Positions 1 through 9,072 are shown, counted from the stretch's first letter. The stretch: 64,000 nucleotides of DNA from Campylobacter concisus (GCF_001891085.1 NZ_JXUP01000004.1:62001-126000); one strand, 5' to 3'. Notes: a model not told the origin generated them from the sequence alone. Made by a program: numbers and translations.

Positions 1-690
1 CTAGAGAAGGTCGAGATCTCAGACTATGAGATAAATTTGGCTCGCCCGGTGCCTACCATAGAGACGGTTAAGTATTTGTATGAGAAATTCAAGATAGAGA
101 AATTTTATCTCATAATAGGCGCGGACCACCTAGCCACGCTTGATAAGTGGCATGGCTACGAGGAGCTAAAAAATTTAGTGCAGTTTGTGATCGCCAAGCG
201 CAATCACATAGAAATTCCACAAAATTTACAAAAAATGGACGTGCACGTGGATGTTAGCTCATCGCAGATCAGGCACCAAAAGGGGCTTGATGAGCTGCCT
301 AGCAAGATAAAAGATGAAGTTATAAATTTTTACCAAGGATTAAAAATGCAAGAGAGATCGATGCAAGAGCGCACCGAAAGTATAGTTAATGTTTTAGACG
401 CAAAAAAGGCTGAAGAGATACAAGTGTTTGATATGAGCGGGGATGATTATTTCGTAAAGGCCGTAGTTATCGCTACTACGCTTGGCGAGAGGCACGCTTA
501 CTCGCTGAGCGAGGATCTAAAAGAGGAGCTTAAACCTCTTGGAGAAAAATTTATAGGTACAGAAAGCTCTCCTGATTGGATCGTAATGGACCTTGGAGAC
601 ATTTTGATACATCTTTTAAGTCCAGCTTACAGAGCAAAATACAACATCGAAGAGTTTTTGCAAAAGCTAAAAACTAGCAAAGAGTCTTAA
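1..690 (+). CDS. nadD-rsfS: NadD-RsfS fusion protein, 5' end outside the window
   Basis: The frame is open from base 1, so the gene starts upstream; 229 residues are visible. The first ~114 are the C-terminal part of nicotinate-nucleotide adenylyltransferase (NAD synthesis), with the family stretch around ARPVPTIETV, the IIGADHL segment and the SSSQIR motif. With no stop codon the frame runs into a complete ribosomal silencing factor RsfS (Iojap/DUF143), which binds uL14 and blocks subunit joining; its core WIVMDLGDILIHLL is near the end. In C. jejuni these are two adjacent genes. A ribosome-binding site and ATG inside the junction (bases 335-348) could still give free RsfS of 114 residues. 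The last 17 bases overlap the end of the convergent YeiH gene. Confidence 0.88.
   Translation, partial: LEKVEISDYEINLARPVPTIETVKYLYEKFKIEKFYLIIGADHLATLDKWHGYEELKNLVQFVIAKRNHIEIPQNLQKMDVHVDVSSSQIRHQKGLDELPSKIKDEVINFYQGLKMQERSMQERTESIVNVLDAKKAEEIQVFDMSGDDYFVKAVVIATTLGERHAYSLSEDLKEELKPLGEKFIGTESSPDWIVMDLGDILIHLLSPAYRAKYNIEEFLQKLKTSKES
335..348 (+). promoter_or_regulatory. internal ribosome-binding site and ATG for free RsfS
   Basis: AAGGAT lies five bases before an ATG at 346, in the same frame as the fusion. A second ATG at 361 follows a near repeat of the first five codons (MQERS then MQERT). This is what a normal rsfS start would look like if only the nadD stop codon had been lost. Whether it is used is inference. 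Confidence 0.5.
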
Positions 691-1657
691 CAAAAATAAG
701 CGAAGAGCAAATAAGCCATAAAAATATAAAAAATGCTAGCAAAAATGGCTTTTTGCCCGTCGCTTTAAATATACTCCTATCTATCCCAAACCCCAATGCA
801 CACATAGCAACACAAAGGCAAATGCTAGCAGCCAGCTTTAAAATTTGCATCAAATTTTCAGGGAAAAATGGCAAAGATCTAACGCAGATCGCTGCTAGGA
901 AAAATAGCGCAAACCAAGGTATGCTCTTTAGCTTTGAGCCGCCACTATTTTGGCTTAAATTTAAGAAATTTAGCAAAAACAAAAATGGCACGAGCATGAT
1001 GACACGAAGCATTTTTATGATGACCGCAGTGCTACTTGCTGTGCCGTCAAATGCCGCTGAGGCTGCGACTACGTGGGCTACTTCGTGAAGTGAGCCGCCG
1101 ATAAAAAAGCCGGTTTGTTGCGGTGTGAGAGCTAGAAATTTAGCGATAAATGGATAGATAAACATGCCAATCGTCCCAAAGAGCACCACCGTGCAAATGG
1201 CGATAGCAAGCTTGTTTGCGTCTGCTTTTATCTCATTTTGAGTAGCCATAACAGCAGCTGCTCCGCATATACTTGCCCCTGAGCCAATGAGCACAGCACT
1301 ATCCCTGCTAAGCCCCAAGGCTTTGGCTACAAAAAGTGCAAAGCAAAAGGTCGCAAAGACCATAAAAGCTGCGTATATCACGCCTAGAGTGCCGACACTT
1401 GCGATCTCGATAAGGCTTATGTTAAAGCCAAAAAGTATGATGCCTAGCCTTAAAATTTGCTTCCCAGCAATCGCTACGACGCCACTAGATTTTAAAATTT
1501 GAGTCTGTTTGGTAAAAAGATTTGCAAAAACGGCACCTAAAATGATAGAGATGATGAGCGGACTGGTGTGAAATTTAACTAAAAGTGTGTTTGAGAGCAT
1601 AAAAGAAATGGCACAAATCAGCGCTAGAATAAGCGCAGCGAGAATTTTATGAGACAT
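674..1657 (-). CDS. YeiH/UPF0324 family inner-membrane protein
   Basis: This 327-residue protein has about ten hydrophobic segments and the family features of YeiH (Cons_hypoth698), such as GSGASICGAAAVMA near the middle and GGSLHEVAHVVAA after it. Members are usually annotated as putative sulfate exporters; the substrate is not established here. Length is normal for the family. The ATG at 1657 follows an AAGG motif. It is transcribed alone, convergent with the nadD-rsfS fusion, and its 3' end overlaps that gene by 17 bases. Confidence 0.82.
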   Translation of the reverse strand: MSHKILAALILALICAISFMLSNTLLVKFHTSPLIISIILGAVFANLFTKQTQILKSSGVVAIAGKQILRLGIILFGFNISLIEIASVGTLGVIYAAFMVFATFCFALFVAKALGLSRDSAVLIGSGASICGAAAVMATQNEIKADANKLAIAICTVVLFGTIGMFIYPFIAKFLALTPQQTGFFIGGSLHEVAHVVAASAAFDGTASSTAVIIKMLRVIMLVPFLFLLNFLNLSQNSGGSKLKSIPWFALFFLAAICVRSLPFFPENLMQILKLAASICLCVAMCALGFGIDRSIFKATGKKPFLLAFFIFLWLICSSLIFVKTLC

Positions 1658-1704
1658 ATTTTAACCTTAATCTATTTTTTAAAAATGCAATTAGCACGTT
1701 TGGG

Positions 1705-1710
1705 TATAAT
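1705..1710 (+). promoter_or_regulatory. predicted -10 element of the sugar transferase gene
   Basis: TATAAT preceded by GGG lies about 50 bases before the ATG at 1760. Campylobacter sigma-70 promoters rely mainly on an extended -10 with T-rich upstream sequence, which fits here. Confidence 0.5.
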
Positions 1711-1759
1711 TAGACGAATTTTATAATGCAAATTTAAAATAAAGATAAAGGGATAGGGC

Positions 1760-2695
1760 ATGATCATCCTTGGCGAGAAATATGCTTTTACCAGCTTAGA
1801 ACTAGAAATGCTTAGAAAGAAATTTGGTCAAGTAAATTTTTTATCCCATGAAAATAGCGACGCAAAAGCCTTGCGAAGCGCACTAGAAAATCTCATAAAA
1901 TCAGGCGATCAAAGGCTAATCGTGCTAAATACCGCAAAGCCAGTTGATGGCAAACTGGTGAGATTTCTCACGCTTTTGCAGTTTAAAACGAAGTATAAAA
2001 AGATAAAATTTCTAAACGTAGAGAATTTTTTAGAAATTTATCTGCACAAATGTTATATCCCAGAAAATGGGGAAAATCTTAATTTTTTAGATGAGATAAG
2101 GCCTTATGGTGCCTTTGATTACGCACTGAAGCGAATGATCGATTATACTAGCTGCTTGATACTTTTCATCTTGCTTTTTTGCCTAAAATTTTATGTAAAA
2201 AGAAAGATAGACGAGCAATCGCCTGGAAGCCTTTACTTTTTACAAAGTAGAGTTGGGCTAGACAACAAGGAATTTGAGTGCATAAAATTTCGCTCGATGA
2301 TGGAAGATGCCGAGAAAGATGGGGCAAAATTTGCTAGTGAAAATGATGAGAGAGTGTTTGAGTTTGGCGAATTTATGCGAAAAACTCGTATAGACGAGGT
2401 GCCGCAGTGTATAAATGTCTTTCGAGGACAAATGCATCTGATAGGTCCAAGGCCTGAGCGAAGACACTGGATAAATTTCTTTGAAAAAGAGATCCCTTAC
2501 TACAATGAACGCCACATCGTTCGCCCAGGGATAACTGGCTGGGCACAGGTAAACTACCCTTATGGCTCAAATACACACGACGCCAAACAAAAACTCATGT
2601 ATGATCTTTATTACATCAAACACTGGTCGCTTTGGCTGGAGATAAAAATCGTAGTAAAAACTATTGCGATTATATTTGAGAAAAAAGGCATTTAA
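1760..2695 (+). CDS. polyprenyl-phosphate sugar-1-phosphate transferase
   Basis: A 311-residue initiating transferase of the bacterial sugar transferase family, which moves a sugar phosphate from a nucleotide sugar to undecaprenyl phosphate at the cytoplasmic membrane. Residues 1-105 form a soluble alpha/beta domain. A hydrophobic segment at about 130-150 precedes the catalytic domain, which has the RVGLDNKEFECIKFRSM stretch, the catalytic Asp-Glu pair in KTRIDEVPQ, and LIGPRPER. WcaJ/WbaP-type enzymes have four extra N-terminal membrane helices that are absent here. The gene stands alone, about 20 kb from the LPS core locus, so its pathway (capsule, O-chain or protein glycan) is not shown by context. 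Confidence 0.83.
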   Translation: MIILGEKYAFTSLELEMLRKKFGQVNFLSHENSDAKALRSALENLIKSGDQRLIVLNTAKPVDGKLVRFLTLLQFKTKYKKIKFLNVENFLEIYLHKCYIPENGENLNFLDEIRPYGAFDYALKRMIDYTSCLILFILLFCLKFYVKRKIDEQSPGSLYFLQSRVGLDNKEFECIKFRSMMEDAEKDGAKFASENDERVFEFGEFMRKTRIDEVPQCINVFRGQMHLIGPRPERRHWINFFEKEIPYYNERHIVRPGITGWAQVNYPYGSNTHDAKQKLMYDLYYIKHWSLWLEIKIVVKTIAIIFEKKGI

Positions 2696-2701
2696 CTTCT
2701 C

Positions 2702-2729
2702 AAAAATATCATAAGTTTGAGATATTTTT
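2702..2729. terminator. bidirectional hairpin between convergent genes
   Basis: AAAAATATC and GATATTTTT form a 9-base stem with a 10-base loop. It lies between the sugar transferase (ends 2695) and argS (ends 2787 on the other strand), and has A/T runs on both sides. Plausible as a shared rho-independent terminator, though the stem is AT-rich. Confidence 0.45.
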
Positions 2730-2786
2730 AAATAAACCTTTTTTCGAATTTAATTTTGTTGCTTTTAGCCAAAATGAATGCAAATT

Positions 2787-4370
2787 CTACATCCTATCTT
2801 TAGCTGTAATTCCCATTATATTAAATGCTGTTTTTATCGAGATAGCAACAACTGCAAAGACTTTTAGTAAGCTATCTTCGTTTTCATTTCCAACTACACG
2901 GTTTTCGTTATAAAATTTATGAAAACTAGCAGCTAGTGACTTCAGATAATCTGGGATCTTTTGAAGCTGCCTTGAGATAAAAGCGTCTTCTAAAATTTCA
3001 GGCAAGATTAGCGCCTCAAAAAGTAAATTTCTAGCATTTTCATCTAGGCATTCGAAGTTTGCATTGATTACATCTTGAACATTTTTCCCAGCCTTTGCAA
3101 AGACTTGATTTATCCTAGCATGAGCATAGTTTATATAAAAGATAGGATTTGAGCTATCCTCTTTTTTAAGCTCATCTACGTCAAATTCCAAACTACTCGT
3201 ATTTGCCTTGCTTATAAAGATAAATCTAAGCGCCTCAGCACCGATCTCACTTACGATATCGCTCATCAGCACGGCATTACCAGCGCGCTTGCTCATCTTG
3301 TACGGCTTACCATCTTTTAGCAGACTAACCATCTGCATAAGTATTACTTCAAGCTTATTTTCATCGTATCCAAGGAAATTTATCGCAGCCTTTAGCCTTG
3401 CGATATATCCGTGGTGGTCAGCACCCCAAATGTTTATATAATGATCAAAATTTTTCTCAAATTTAGCGTTATGATAGATGATGTCGCCAGCTAGATATGT
3501 TGGTCTGCCGTCATTTCTAACTACGACCCTATCGTTATCATCGCCAAGCGTAGTTGAAGCGATATAAGTAGCGCCCTCTTTTTCATACATTTGATTTGAA
3601 CGTTTTAGCTTATTTATAGTTGGCTCTAGTCCATCATAAAGAGCCTTCTCACTAGCCCAGCTCTCTATAAATATCCCAACGTCCGCTAAATCTTTTTTAA
3701 TGATCTCAAGCACGATATCCTTGCCAAACTCGGCAAGCTCGAGGTTTCTACTCTCATCATAAAAAATTTCCCTACCAAATTTCTCATTTGCAAGCTTAGC
3801 AATATCTAAAATATAATCCCCGCGGTAGTATTTCTCTGGATAGACGATGCTTTCATTAAAAAGCTGCTCTTTTGCCGCAAGCGATATCGAAGTGCCAAGT
3901 AGATCAATTTGATTACCAGCGTCGTTTATGTAGTATTCTGTTGAGATAGCGTAGCCAAGTCTTTTGCCAAGTCTTGCCAAAGTATCGCCATAAACTGCGC
4001 CTCTAACGTGTCCGATGTGAAGTGGTCCAGTTGGATTTGCACTGATGTATTCTATTAAATAGCTATCTTTTTTCACATCTTCTTTTGCAAAATTTTCGCT
4101 GTCTAGCAAAATTTGCTTTGAAATTTCATCTAAAAACTTGCTTTTTAGCTTGAAATTTAAGTAGCCATTTACTGCACTAGCTTCAACTATTTTGCTATCA
4201 CTAAATTTATCGGCAAACTCGCTAGCTATCATGGCTGGCGACTTTTTTAGCTCCTTTGCAAGGCCAAAAAGTGGCGTAGCATAGTGGGCTAAATTTTTAT
4301 CCTTTGGCTTTTCAAGCACAAATTCACGCTCTAAAACCTTTGAAATTTCAGCTTTTATTTTATTTTTCAA
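2787..4370 (-). CDS. argS: arginyl-tRNA synthetase
   Basis: This 527-residue class I synthetase charges tRNA-Arg. The N-terminal tRNA-binding (Add1) domain precedes the HIGH motif, seen as SANPTGPLHIGHVRG near residue 115, and the C-terminal DALR anticodon-binding domain ends the protein. A KMSKRAG stretch serves as the KMSKS-like loop at about 350. Length is normal. It is the last gene of the minus-strand operon gpmI-fliR-acidic protein-gmk-tatA-argS, nine bases after tatA, the order known in C. jejuni. Confidence 0.96.
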   Translation of the reverse strand: MKNKIKAEISKVLEREFVLEKPKDKNLAHYATPLFGLAKELKKSPAMIASEFADKFSDSKIVEASAVNGYLNFKLKSKFLDEISKQILLDSENFAKEDVKKDSYLIEYISANPTGPLHIGHVRGAVYGDTLARLGKRLGYAISTEYYINDAGNQIDLLGTSISLAAKEQLFNESIVYPEKYYRGDYILDIAKLANEKFGREIFYDESRNLELAEFGKDIVLEIIKKDLADVGIFIESWASEKALYDGLEPTINKLKRSNQMYEKEGATYIASTTLGDDNDRVVVRNDGRPTYLAGDIIYHNAKFEKNFDHYINIWGADHHGYIARLKAAINFLGYDENKLEVILMQMVSLLKDGKPYKMSKRAGNAVLMSDIVSEIGAEALRFIFISKANTSSLEFDVDELKKEDSSNPIFYINYAHARINQVFAKAGKNVQDVINANFECLDENARNLLFEALILPEILEDAFISRQLQKIPDYLKSLAASFHKFYNENRVVGNENEDSLLKVFAVVAISIKTAFNIMGITAKDRM

Positions 4371-4379
4371 CTCTAAAAC

Positions 4380-4601
4380 CTATGCGTTTTTAGTTGTTTC
4401 TTCTATTTTTTGACTATTGGCATTCTCTTCTTTATGCTCGACTTTCTCACTTTTTTCAGGTGTTGTATCTTCCATCTCAGCCTTAAAAGTCTTTATGCCT
4501 TTGCCTAGTCCTTTTGCAAGTTCTGGGATCTTCTTTGCTCCAAAAAGTAAAACAATAATCGCTAAAACAACTAGCCAGTGACCAATACTAAAAGAACCCA
4601 T
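4380..4601 (-). CDS. tatA: Sec-independent protein translocase subunit TatA
   Basis: This 73-residue protein has one N-terminal membrane helix (about residues 5-20), the conserved [18 protein letters not shown] amphipathic segment, and a charged Glu/Lys-rich tail. TatA forms the pore through which folded twin-arginine substrates cross the inner membrane. The short length and GAKKIPE motif fit TatA/E rather than TatB. No tatBC is adjacent, as usual in Campylobacter. The ATG is preceded by a GAGGAG ribosome-binding site. Confidence 0.94.
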   Translation of the reverse strand: MGSFSIGHWLVVLAIIVLLFGAKKIPELAKGLGKGIKTFKAEMEDTTPEKSEKVEHKEENANSQKIEETTKNA

Positions 4602-4651
4602 TTTTTCTCCTCAATAAATTTTTCAAAATGTTATCATAAATTCCTGAATTT

Positions 4652-5263
4652 CTAGCAATCTATCCACTCATCAATAACGCGTCTTAAGTCTATTTTCGAG
4701 CTTTTTAACCTCATCGCTCTAAGAATTGATTTTAGGCCCTTATAACTCTTTTCAATGTCATCATTTACCAAAAAATAATCATATTCTAAGATGTGCTCCA
4801 TCTCACCAACTGCGTTCATTAGGCGATTTTCTATCGTTTCGTCGCTATCAGTTCCGCGATTTTTCAAGCGTTTTTTAAGCTCTTTTTTATTTGCAGTTGT
4901 TATAAAAACTGAGGTTATGTAACTTTTAAATTTCTCAAGTGCGATGTGAAAGCCTTGCACATCAATGTCAAATATCACTATCTTTCCGGCCTCAAGTGCT
5001 GATAAAACAGGCTTTAGACTTGTTCCATAATAGTTTTTATGCACCTGCGCCCATTCTAAAAATTCGCCCTTTTCTATGCCACTTTTAAACTCATCTTCTT
5101 TTATAAAATAGTAATCCACTCCATCGACTTCGCCTTCTCTTTTTGCCCTAGTCGTGCTTGAAATAGAAAAATAAAGATCCTTCTCTTCCTTTAAAAGACG
5201 GCCCAAAAGCGTGCTTTTACCACTTCCACTAGGTCCTGAAACTACTAAAATTTGTCCTTGCAA
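4652..5263 (-). CDS. gmk: guanylate kinase
   Basis: This 203-residue kinase phosphorylates GMP to GDP. Walker A GPSGSGKST is at about residue 10, followed by the GMP-binding SISSTTRAKREGEVDGVDYYF region. The start is TTG, abutting the stop codon of the upstream acidic-protein gene, with a GAGGA ribosome-binding site inside that gene's end. The two are therefore probably translationally coupled. Length is normal for the family. Confidence 0.95.
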   Translation of the reverse strand: MQGQILVVSGPSGSGKSTLLGRLLKEEKDLYFSISSTTRAKREGEVDGVDYYFIKEDEFKSGIEKGEFLEWAQVHKNYYGTSLKPVLSALEAGKIVIFDIDVQGFHIALEKFKSYITSVFITTANKKELKKRLKNRGTDSDETIENRLMNAVGEMEHILEYDYFLVNDDIEKSYKGLKSILRAMRLKSSKIDLRRVIDEWIDC

Positions 5264-6706
5264 CTACTTTTCCTCAAAACTTATATTTATCTTTATGTTC
5301 ATATCTTTTAGCACATCTCTTAGCGAGCTTTCATTTAACGACTCATGGACGTGTTTTGTGATCTTTTTGGTTAGCTCTTCTTTATAGTCAGTATCGATTT
5401 TTGTTTCATCGCATGAGCTAGTTTGTGGTGCATTATTTAATCCAAATGCTGCTTGCATCGTATTTTCATCTATTTCTTCAATAGACGCTACATCAAAATT
5501 TGGGCTACCCAACGTCTCTTCTTTAAAATTTTCTTCCTCAAATACCTCATCTACCATACCTAGATCTTCTTGAGCAAGGACTTCTTCAGAAATTTCTTCA
5601 TGATCTTCTTTAGTTGGCTCTTTTTCAAGGTCTATATCTTCATCCAAAGAAATCTCCTCTGCTTCTTTGGTAGATTCTTCATCTATATCTTCCTCTAAAT
5701 TTTGACTAGCTTCATCTATCAAATTTGCCTCGCTGCTTTCAGGCTCAAAATTTTCATCACTACCAAAATCAGTCTCTAGCTCATCAAAATTTTCACTATC
5801 TTCGCTAGCTTCTTCGTTTAGCTCTTTATCCAAAGATTCGATCTCGCTGAGCTCTTTTTTACTTTGACTTATATCATCTACAAAATCTTCATTAAGCTCG
5901 GCAGTTTCTAAATTTTGAGAATTTTGCTCGACCATTTTATCAAGCTCGTTTTTAGCCTCTTCATCCGCCAAGTCGCTCTCGCCCATATCATCTATCTCAT
6001 CTACAAGCGAACTAAGCTCATCAAAGTCATCGCTATGCTCTTCTTTTATCACAGGCGGCTCATTGTTTTGCTCTAAGGATTTATCTATATCTTCTGAATC
6101 AGCCATATATTTGCTAGCTATGTCATTTATCATATCATCATCTATGAGTTCAGTGTCTGTTTCATCAAAACTGATATCTTTATCCTTTAAATCCTCGGCC
6201 TCTAGTTCACTTAGCTTCTCTTTTAAAAACTCATCATCTAAAGCCTCGTTATCAAATTTATCTGCCTTATCATCTTCTTTTGCTAAATTTTCAAGTCCCA
6301 TGTCAATTTCTGGAAGCTCAAAATTTTCTAAATCATCAAAGTTTTTATTGCTTTCGTCAAAGTCATTAAAATTTGCAGACTCATCTAGTCCAAGCTCTGG
6401 CTCTGCTTCACTGCCAGAATCTCTATTCTGTTCAAACAAACTAATAAATTCTGTTGGTAAAAAGGGCTTTTCAAGCATAACATCAGCAAAATCAGGCTTT
6501 TCACCGCCTCTAGGTGCTAGATACATTATCTTTTGATTTAAATTAACATCGCTGCTATCCATATCACTATCGATGATAATATAATCAAACTGATCTCCAA
6601 CACTATTAACATCGTCAAATTCACTATATTCTATGCCTAGCTTATTTAAACTTAATGTTATAAGGCGAGAAACTGCTGGGTTTTTATTTACAAGTGCAAC
6701 TTTCAT
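5264..6706 (-). CDS. highly acidic protein with an N-terminal pseudo-receiver domain
   Basis: This 480-residue protein corresponds by position and composition to the C. jejuni 'highly acidic protein' Cj1178c. Residues 1-95 look like a response-regulator receiver: an alternating strand/helix pattern, DYIIIDSDMD where the phospho-Asp strand would be, and EKPFLPTEF resembling the K-P end of a receiver. The Asp-Glu pair usual near the N-terminus is replaced by NKN, so phosphorylation is doubtful. About 330 residues of Asp, Glu, Ser and Asn follow, probably disordered, then a short basic/amphipathic C-terminus. It lies between fliR and gmk. Function unknown; a link to flagella is only inferred from its neighbour. 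Confidence 0.8.
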   Translation of the reverse strand: MKVALVNKNPAVSRLITLSLNKLGIEYSEFDDVNSVGDQFDYIIIDSDMDSSDVNLNQKIMYLAPRGGEKPDFADVMLEKPFLPTEFISLFEQNRDSGSEAEPELGLDESANFNDFDESNKNFDDLENFELPEIDMGLENLAKEDDKADKFDNEALDDEFLKEKLSELEAEDLKDKDISFDETDTELIDDDMINDIASKYMADSEDIDKSLEQNNEPPVIKEEHSDDFDELSSLVDEIDDMGESDLADEEAKNELDKMVEQNSQNLETAELNEDFVDDISQSKKELSEIESLDKELNEEASEDSENFDELETDFGSDENFEPESSEANLIDEASQNLEEDIDEESTKEAEEISLDEDIDLEKEPTKEDHEEISEEVLAQEDLGMVDEVFEEENFKEETLGSPNFDVASIEEIDENTMQAAFGLNNAPQTSSCDETKIDTDYKEELTKKITKHVHESLNESSLRDVLKDMNIKINISFEEK

Positions 6707-6763
6707 AATCCCTCCTTGAAGAGCTTGAGGCTGTATTTTATGATAAATTTCATTGCTATTTAC

Positions 6764-7525
6764 TTAAAAAAATAGTGCTGGCATATCGTTTAAAATCTGC
6801 ACCATCATATCAGTTATGATTTTTATAATGCCAGCTAAAATAGCTATCAAAACCGAAAAGCCAATACTTACCTTAATAGGATAACCAACGACCAATAGGT
6901 TAAATTGTGGCATAGTTTTCATAAGCATGCCAAAAATAGCATCCGAAAGTATAGAAAGCGCGATAATAGGAAAAGCCAGAACAAATCCAAACATAAAAAG
7001 ATTGCCAAAGAGCTTTAGGGCGTAGCTCATCACACCACTTCTTGGATAAAAATCTCCAAGCGGTATAGCAGAAAGCGAAGTGGAGTAAAACTGTAATATC
7101 AAATGATGCCCATCAAGCATCAAAAATGCAAGAAGAGCAATAAAATTTAAAATATTTGCGATCACTGGCGAATTTGTACCAGTTTGCGGATCAAGCACTG
7201 AAGCCATCGAAAAACCCATAATCATTGAGATTTGCTCGCCAGCCATTTGAAGTATGGCAAAAACGATATTTAGCAAAAGTCCAGCGCAAAGTCCGAGCAT
7301 GGCCTCACTTAAAATTTCCATGATCAAAAAATTTATAGCATGCTCATGGGCATGTGAGAGCGGGAAAAGCACAACACAAAGGGCAAAAACTAGTAAAGTT
7401 TTTACGCTAAGCGGGATTTGATTGTGAGAAAAAAATGGAAAAAATACGATAAGCCCACTAAGACGCGCAAAAAGGAGCATAAAGGTTATGACTTTATCCG
7501 CTCCAAAAAACTCGACTAATTCCAT
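6764..7525 (-). CDS. fliR: flagellar export apparatus protein FliR
   Basis: This 253-residue integral membrane protein has about six hydrophobic segments. Family features are an N-terminal LLFARLSGLIVFFPFF and the conserved QMAGEQISMIMGFSMASVLDPQTGTNSP region in the middle. FliR is part of the core of the flagellar type III export gate with FliP and FliQ. It lies four bases after gpmI and 57 bases before the acidic-protein gene, a conserved Campylobacter arrangement. Length agrees with the family. Confidence 0.94.
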   Translation of the reverse strand: MELVEFFGADKVITFMLLFARLSGLIVFFPFFSHNQIPLSVKTLLVFALCVVLFPLSHAHEHAINFLIMEILSEAMLGLCAGLLLNIVFAILQMAGEQISMIMGFSMASVLDPQTGTNSPVIANILNFIALLAFLMLDGHHLILQFYSTSLSAIPLGDFYPRSGVMSYALKLFGNLFMFGFVLAFPIIALSILSDAIFGMLMKTMPQFNLLVVGYPIKVSIGFSVLIAILAGIIKIITDMMVQILNDMPALFF

Positions 7526-7529
7526 TATT

Positions 7530-8993
7530 TTATATTAACGCCTCATCCATCTCAGCTGGAATTTCAAGCCCCATGATCTTTAAAACACTAGGAGCGATAT
7601 TGTTTAGACCACCATTTTTTACCTTTTTTACGCCATCAGCCATCACAAAACAAAAGACATCATAAGTCGTGTGGTTTGTCAGTAGCTCACCACTACTATC
7701 ACGCATCTCTTCGCAGTTTCCATGATCGCTCGTGATGATCATCGCATAGTTTTTCTCTTTTGCTTTAGCATAAATTTCTCCAAGAGCCGTATCCACTGCT
7801 TCAACTGCTTTTATAGCGGCATCATAGTTACCAGTATGCCCTACCATATCGCCGTTTGCGAAATTTACCACAATGAAGTCCTGTTCATCATCCATACCTT
7901 TTAGCACGGCTTTGCAAACCTCAGCAGCGCTCATCTCTGGCTTTTCGTCGTAGGTTTTTACTTTTGGACTAGGGATGAGCACCCTCGTTTCGTTGCTAGC
8001 TAGCTCCTCGACGCCACCATTAAAAAAAAATGTTACATGGGCGTATTTTTCAGTCTCAGCCGTGTGAAGCTGCCTTAGTCCAGCGGTCGCTATGACCTCG
8101 CTTAGGGTGTTTTTTATCTTTTCATTTTTAAAGAGTACTTCAAATTTAAAATTTGCGTCGTATTCGGTCATGGTGATTAGATTTTTGATAGCAAAAGGGC
8201 GCTCAAACTCGCTAAATTTCTCTTCGCCTAGAGCCTGGCAAATCTCTCTTGCCCTATCATTTCTAAAATTTATTACGATCACGCCGTCATCTTTGCCTAT
8301 GCCCTTAAAGCCATTAAAGCTTGCTGGCTTTACAAACTCGTCTGTCACGCCCTCATCGTAGCTTTTTTGTAGATACTCGCTTGGCGATAAGCTGCTTAAA
8401 TTTGCTCCCTCTACCAAGCTACCATAGGCCTCTTTTACACGCTCCCAGCGTTTATCTCTATCCATCGCGTAAAATCTGCCACAAACGGTTGCTATTTTAA
8501 ATTTAGCCTCCAAGCTTTTGATGAAATTTATACCGCTATTTGGGCTAACATCTCGTCCGTCAGTTATAGCGTGAGCAAAAACTTCGCAGCCATTTTTACT
8601 AGCAAGCTCGCACATACCATCAAAATGCTCCATGTGAGAGTGCACACCGCCGTCGCTATAAAGCCCTATGATGTGAATCTTTTTGCACTTTTTAAAAAGA
8701 GCTTTTAGGGCTTCATTTTCTGCTATCGAGCCATCAGCAAAGCTGCGTGAAATTTTGACCAAATTTTGATACAAAACTCGCCCACTTCCTATACACATAT
8801 GCCCTACTTCGCTGTTTCCCATCTGCCCTTCAGGTAGTCCCACAGCGTTTCCAGAGGTTTTTATGAGCGAGTTTGGAATTTCTTTAAAAAATTTCTCGTA
8901 ATTTGGCTTTTTAGCCGCCTCAAATGCGTTAAATTTACCGCTTTTATTAAATCCAATACCATCAGTTATTATTAAAATAGTTTTTTGACTCAT
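7530..8993 (-). CDS. gpmI: 2,3-bisphosphoglycerate-independent phosphoglycerate mutase
   Basis: This 487-residue metalloenzyme interconverts 3- and 2-phosphoglycerate in glycolysis and gluconeogenesis. It belongs to the alkaline phosphatase superfamily: DGIGFN near the N-terminus, the phosphoserine motif QMGNSEVGH with the catalytic Ser, the YAMDRDKRWER substrate segment, and the metal-binding TSDHGNCEEM near the C-terminus. It is the first gene of the operon that continues into fliR. A promoter shared divergently with mraY lies just upstream. Confidence 0.95.
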   Translation of the reverse strand: MSQKTILIITDGIGFNKSGKFNAFEAAKKPNYEKFFKEIPNSLIKTSGNAVGLPEGQMGNSEVGHMCIGSGRVLYQNLVKISRSFADGSIAENEALKALFKKCKKIHIIGLYSDGGVHSHMEHFDGMCELASKNGCEVFAHAITDGRDVSPNSGINFIKSLEAKFKIATVCGRFYAMDRDKRWERVKEAYGSLVEGANLSSLSPSEYLQKSYDEGVTDEFVKPASFNGFKGIGKDDGVIVINFRNDRAREICQALGEEKFSEFERPFAIKNLITMTEYDANFKFEVLFKNEKIKNTLSEVIATAGLRQLHTAETEKYAHVTFFFNGGVEELASNETRVLIPSPKVKTYDEKPEMSAAEVCKAVLKGMDDEQDFIVVNFANGDMVGHTGNYDAAIKAVEAVDTALGEIYAKAKEKNYAMIITSDHGNCEEMRDSSGELLTNHTTYDVFCFVMADGVKKVKNGGLNNIAPSVLKIMGLEIPAEMDEALI

Positions 8994-9033
8994 TTTGAAA
9001 ATTTATCCTTAATTTTAGATAATTTTTAAGGCC

Positions 9034-9041
9034 ATTATACT
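9034..9041. promoter_or_regulatory. overlapping divergent -10 elements for gpmI and mraY
   Basis: On the minus strand bases 9034-9039 read TATAAT, about 40 bases before the gpmI start. On the plus strand bases 9036-9041 read TATACT, about 32 bases before the mraY ATG at 9073. The two elements share four bases, so polymerase could bind only one way at a time. Confidence 0.45.
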
Positions 9042-9072
9042 AAAATTGCTTTTTTTAAAAATAAAGGCTCTC

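Noticed and set aside
6063-6536. 157-codon open frame on the plus strand
   Set aside because: Its serine-rich translation is the antisense of the Asp/Glu codons of the acidic protein, and it has no ribosome-binding site.
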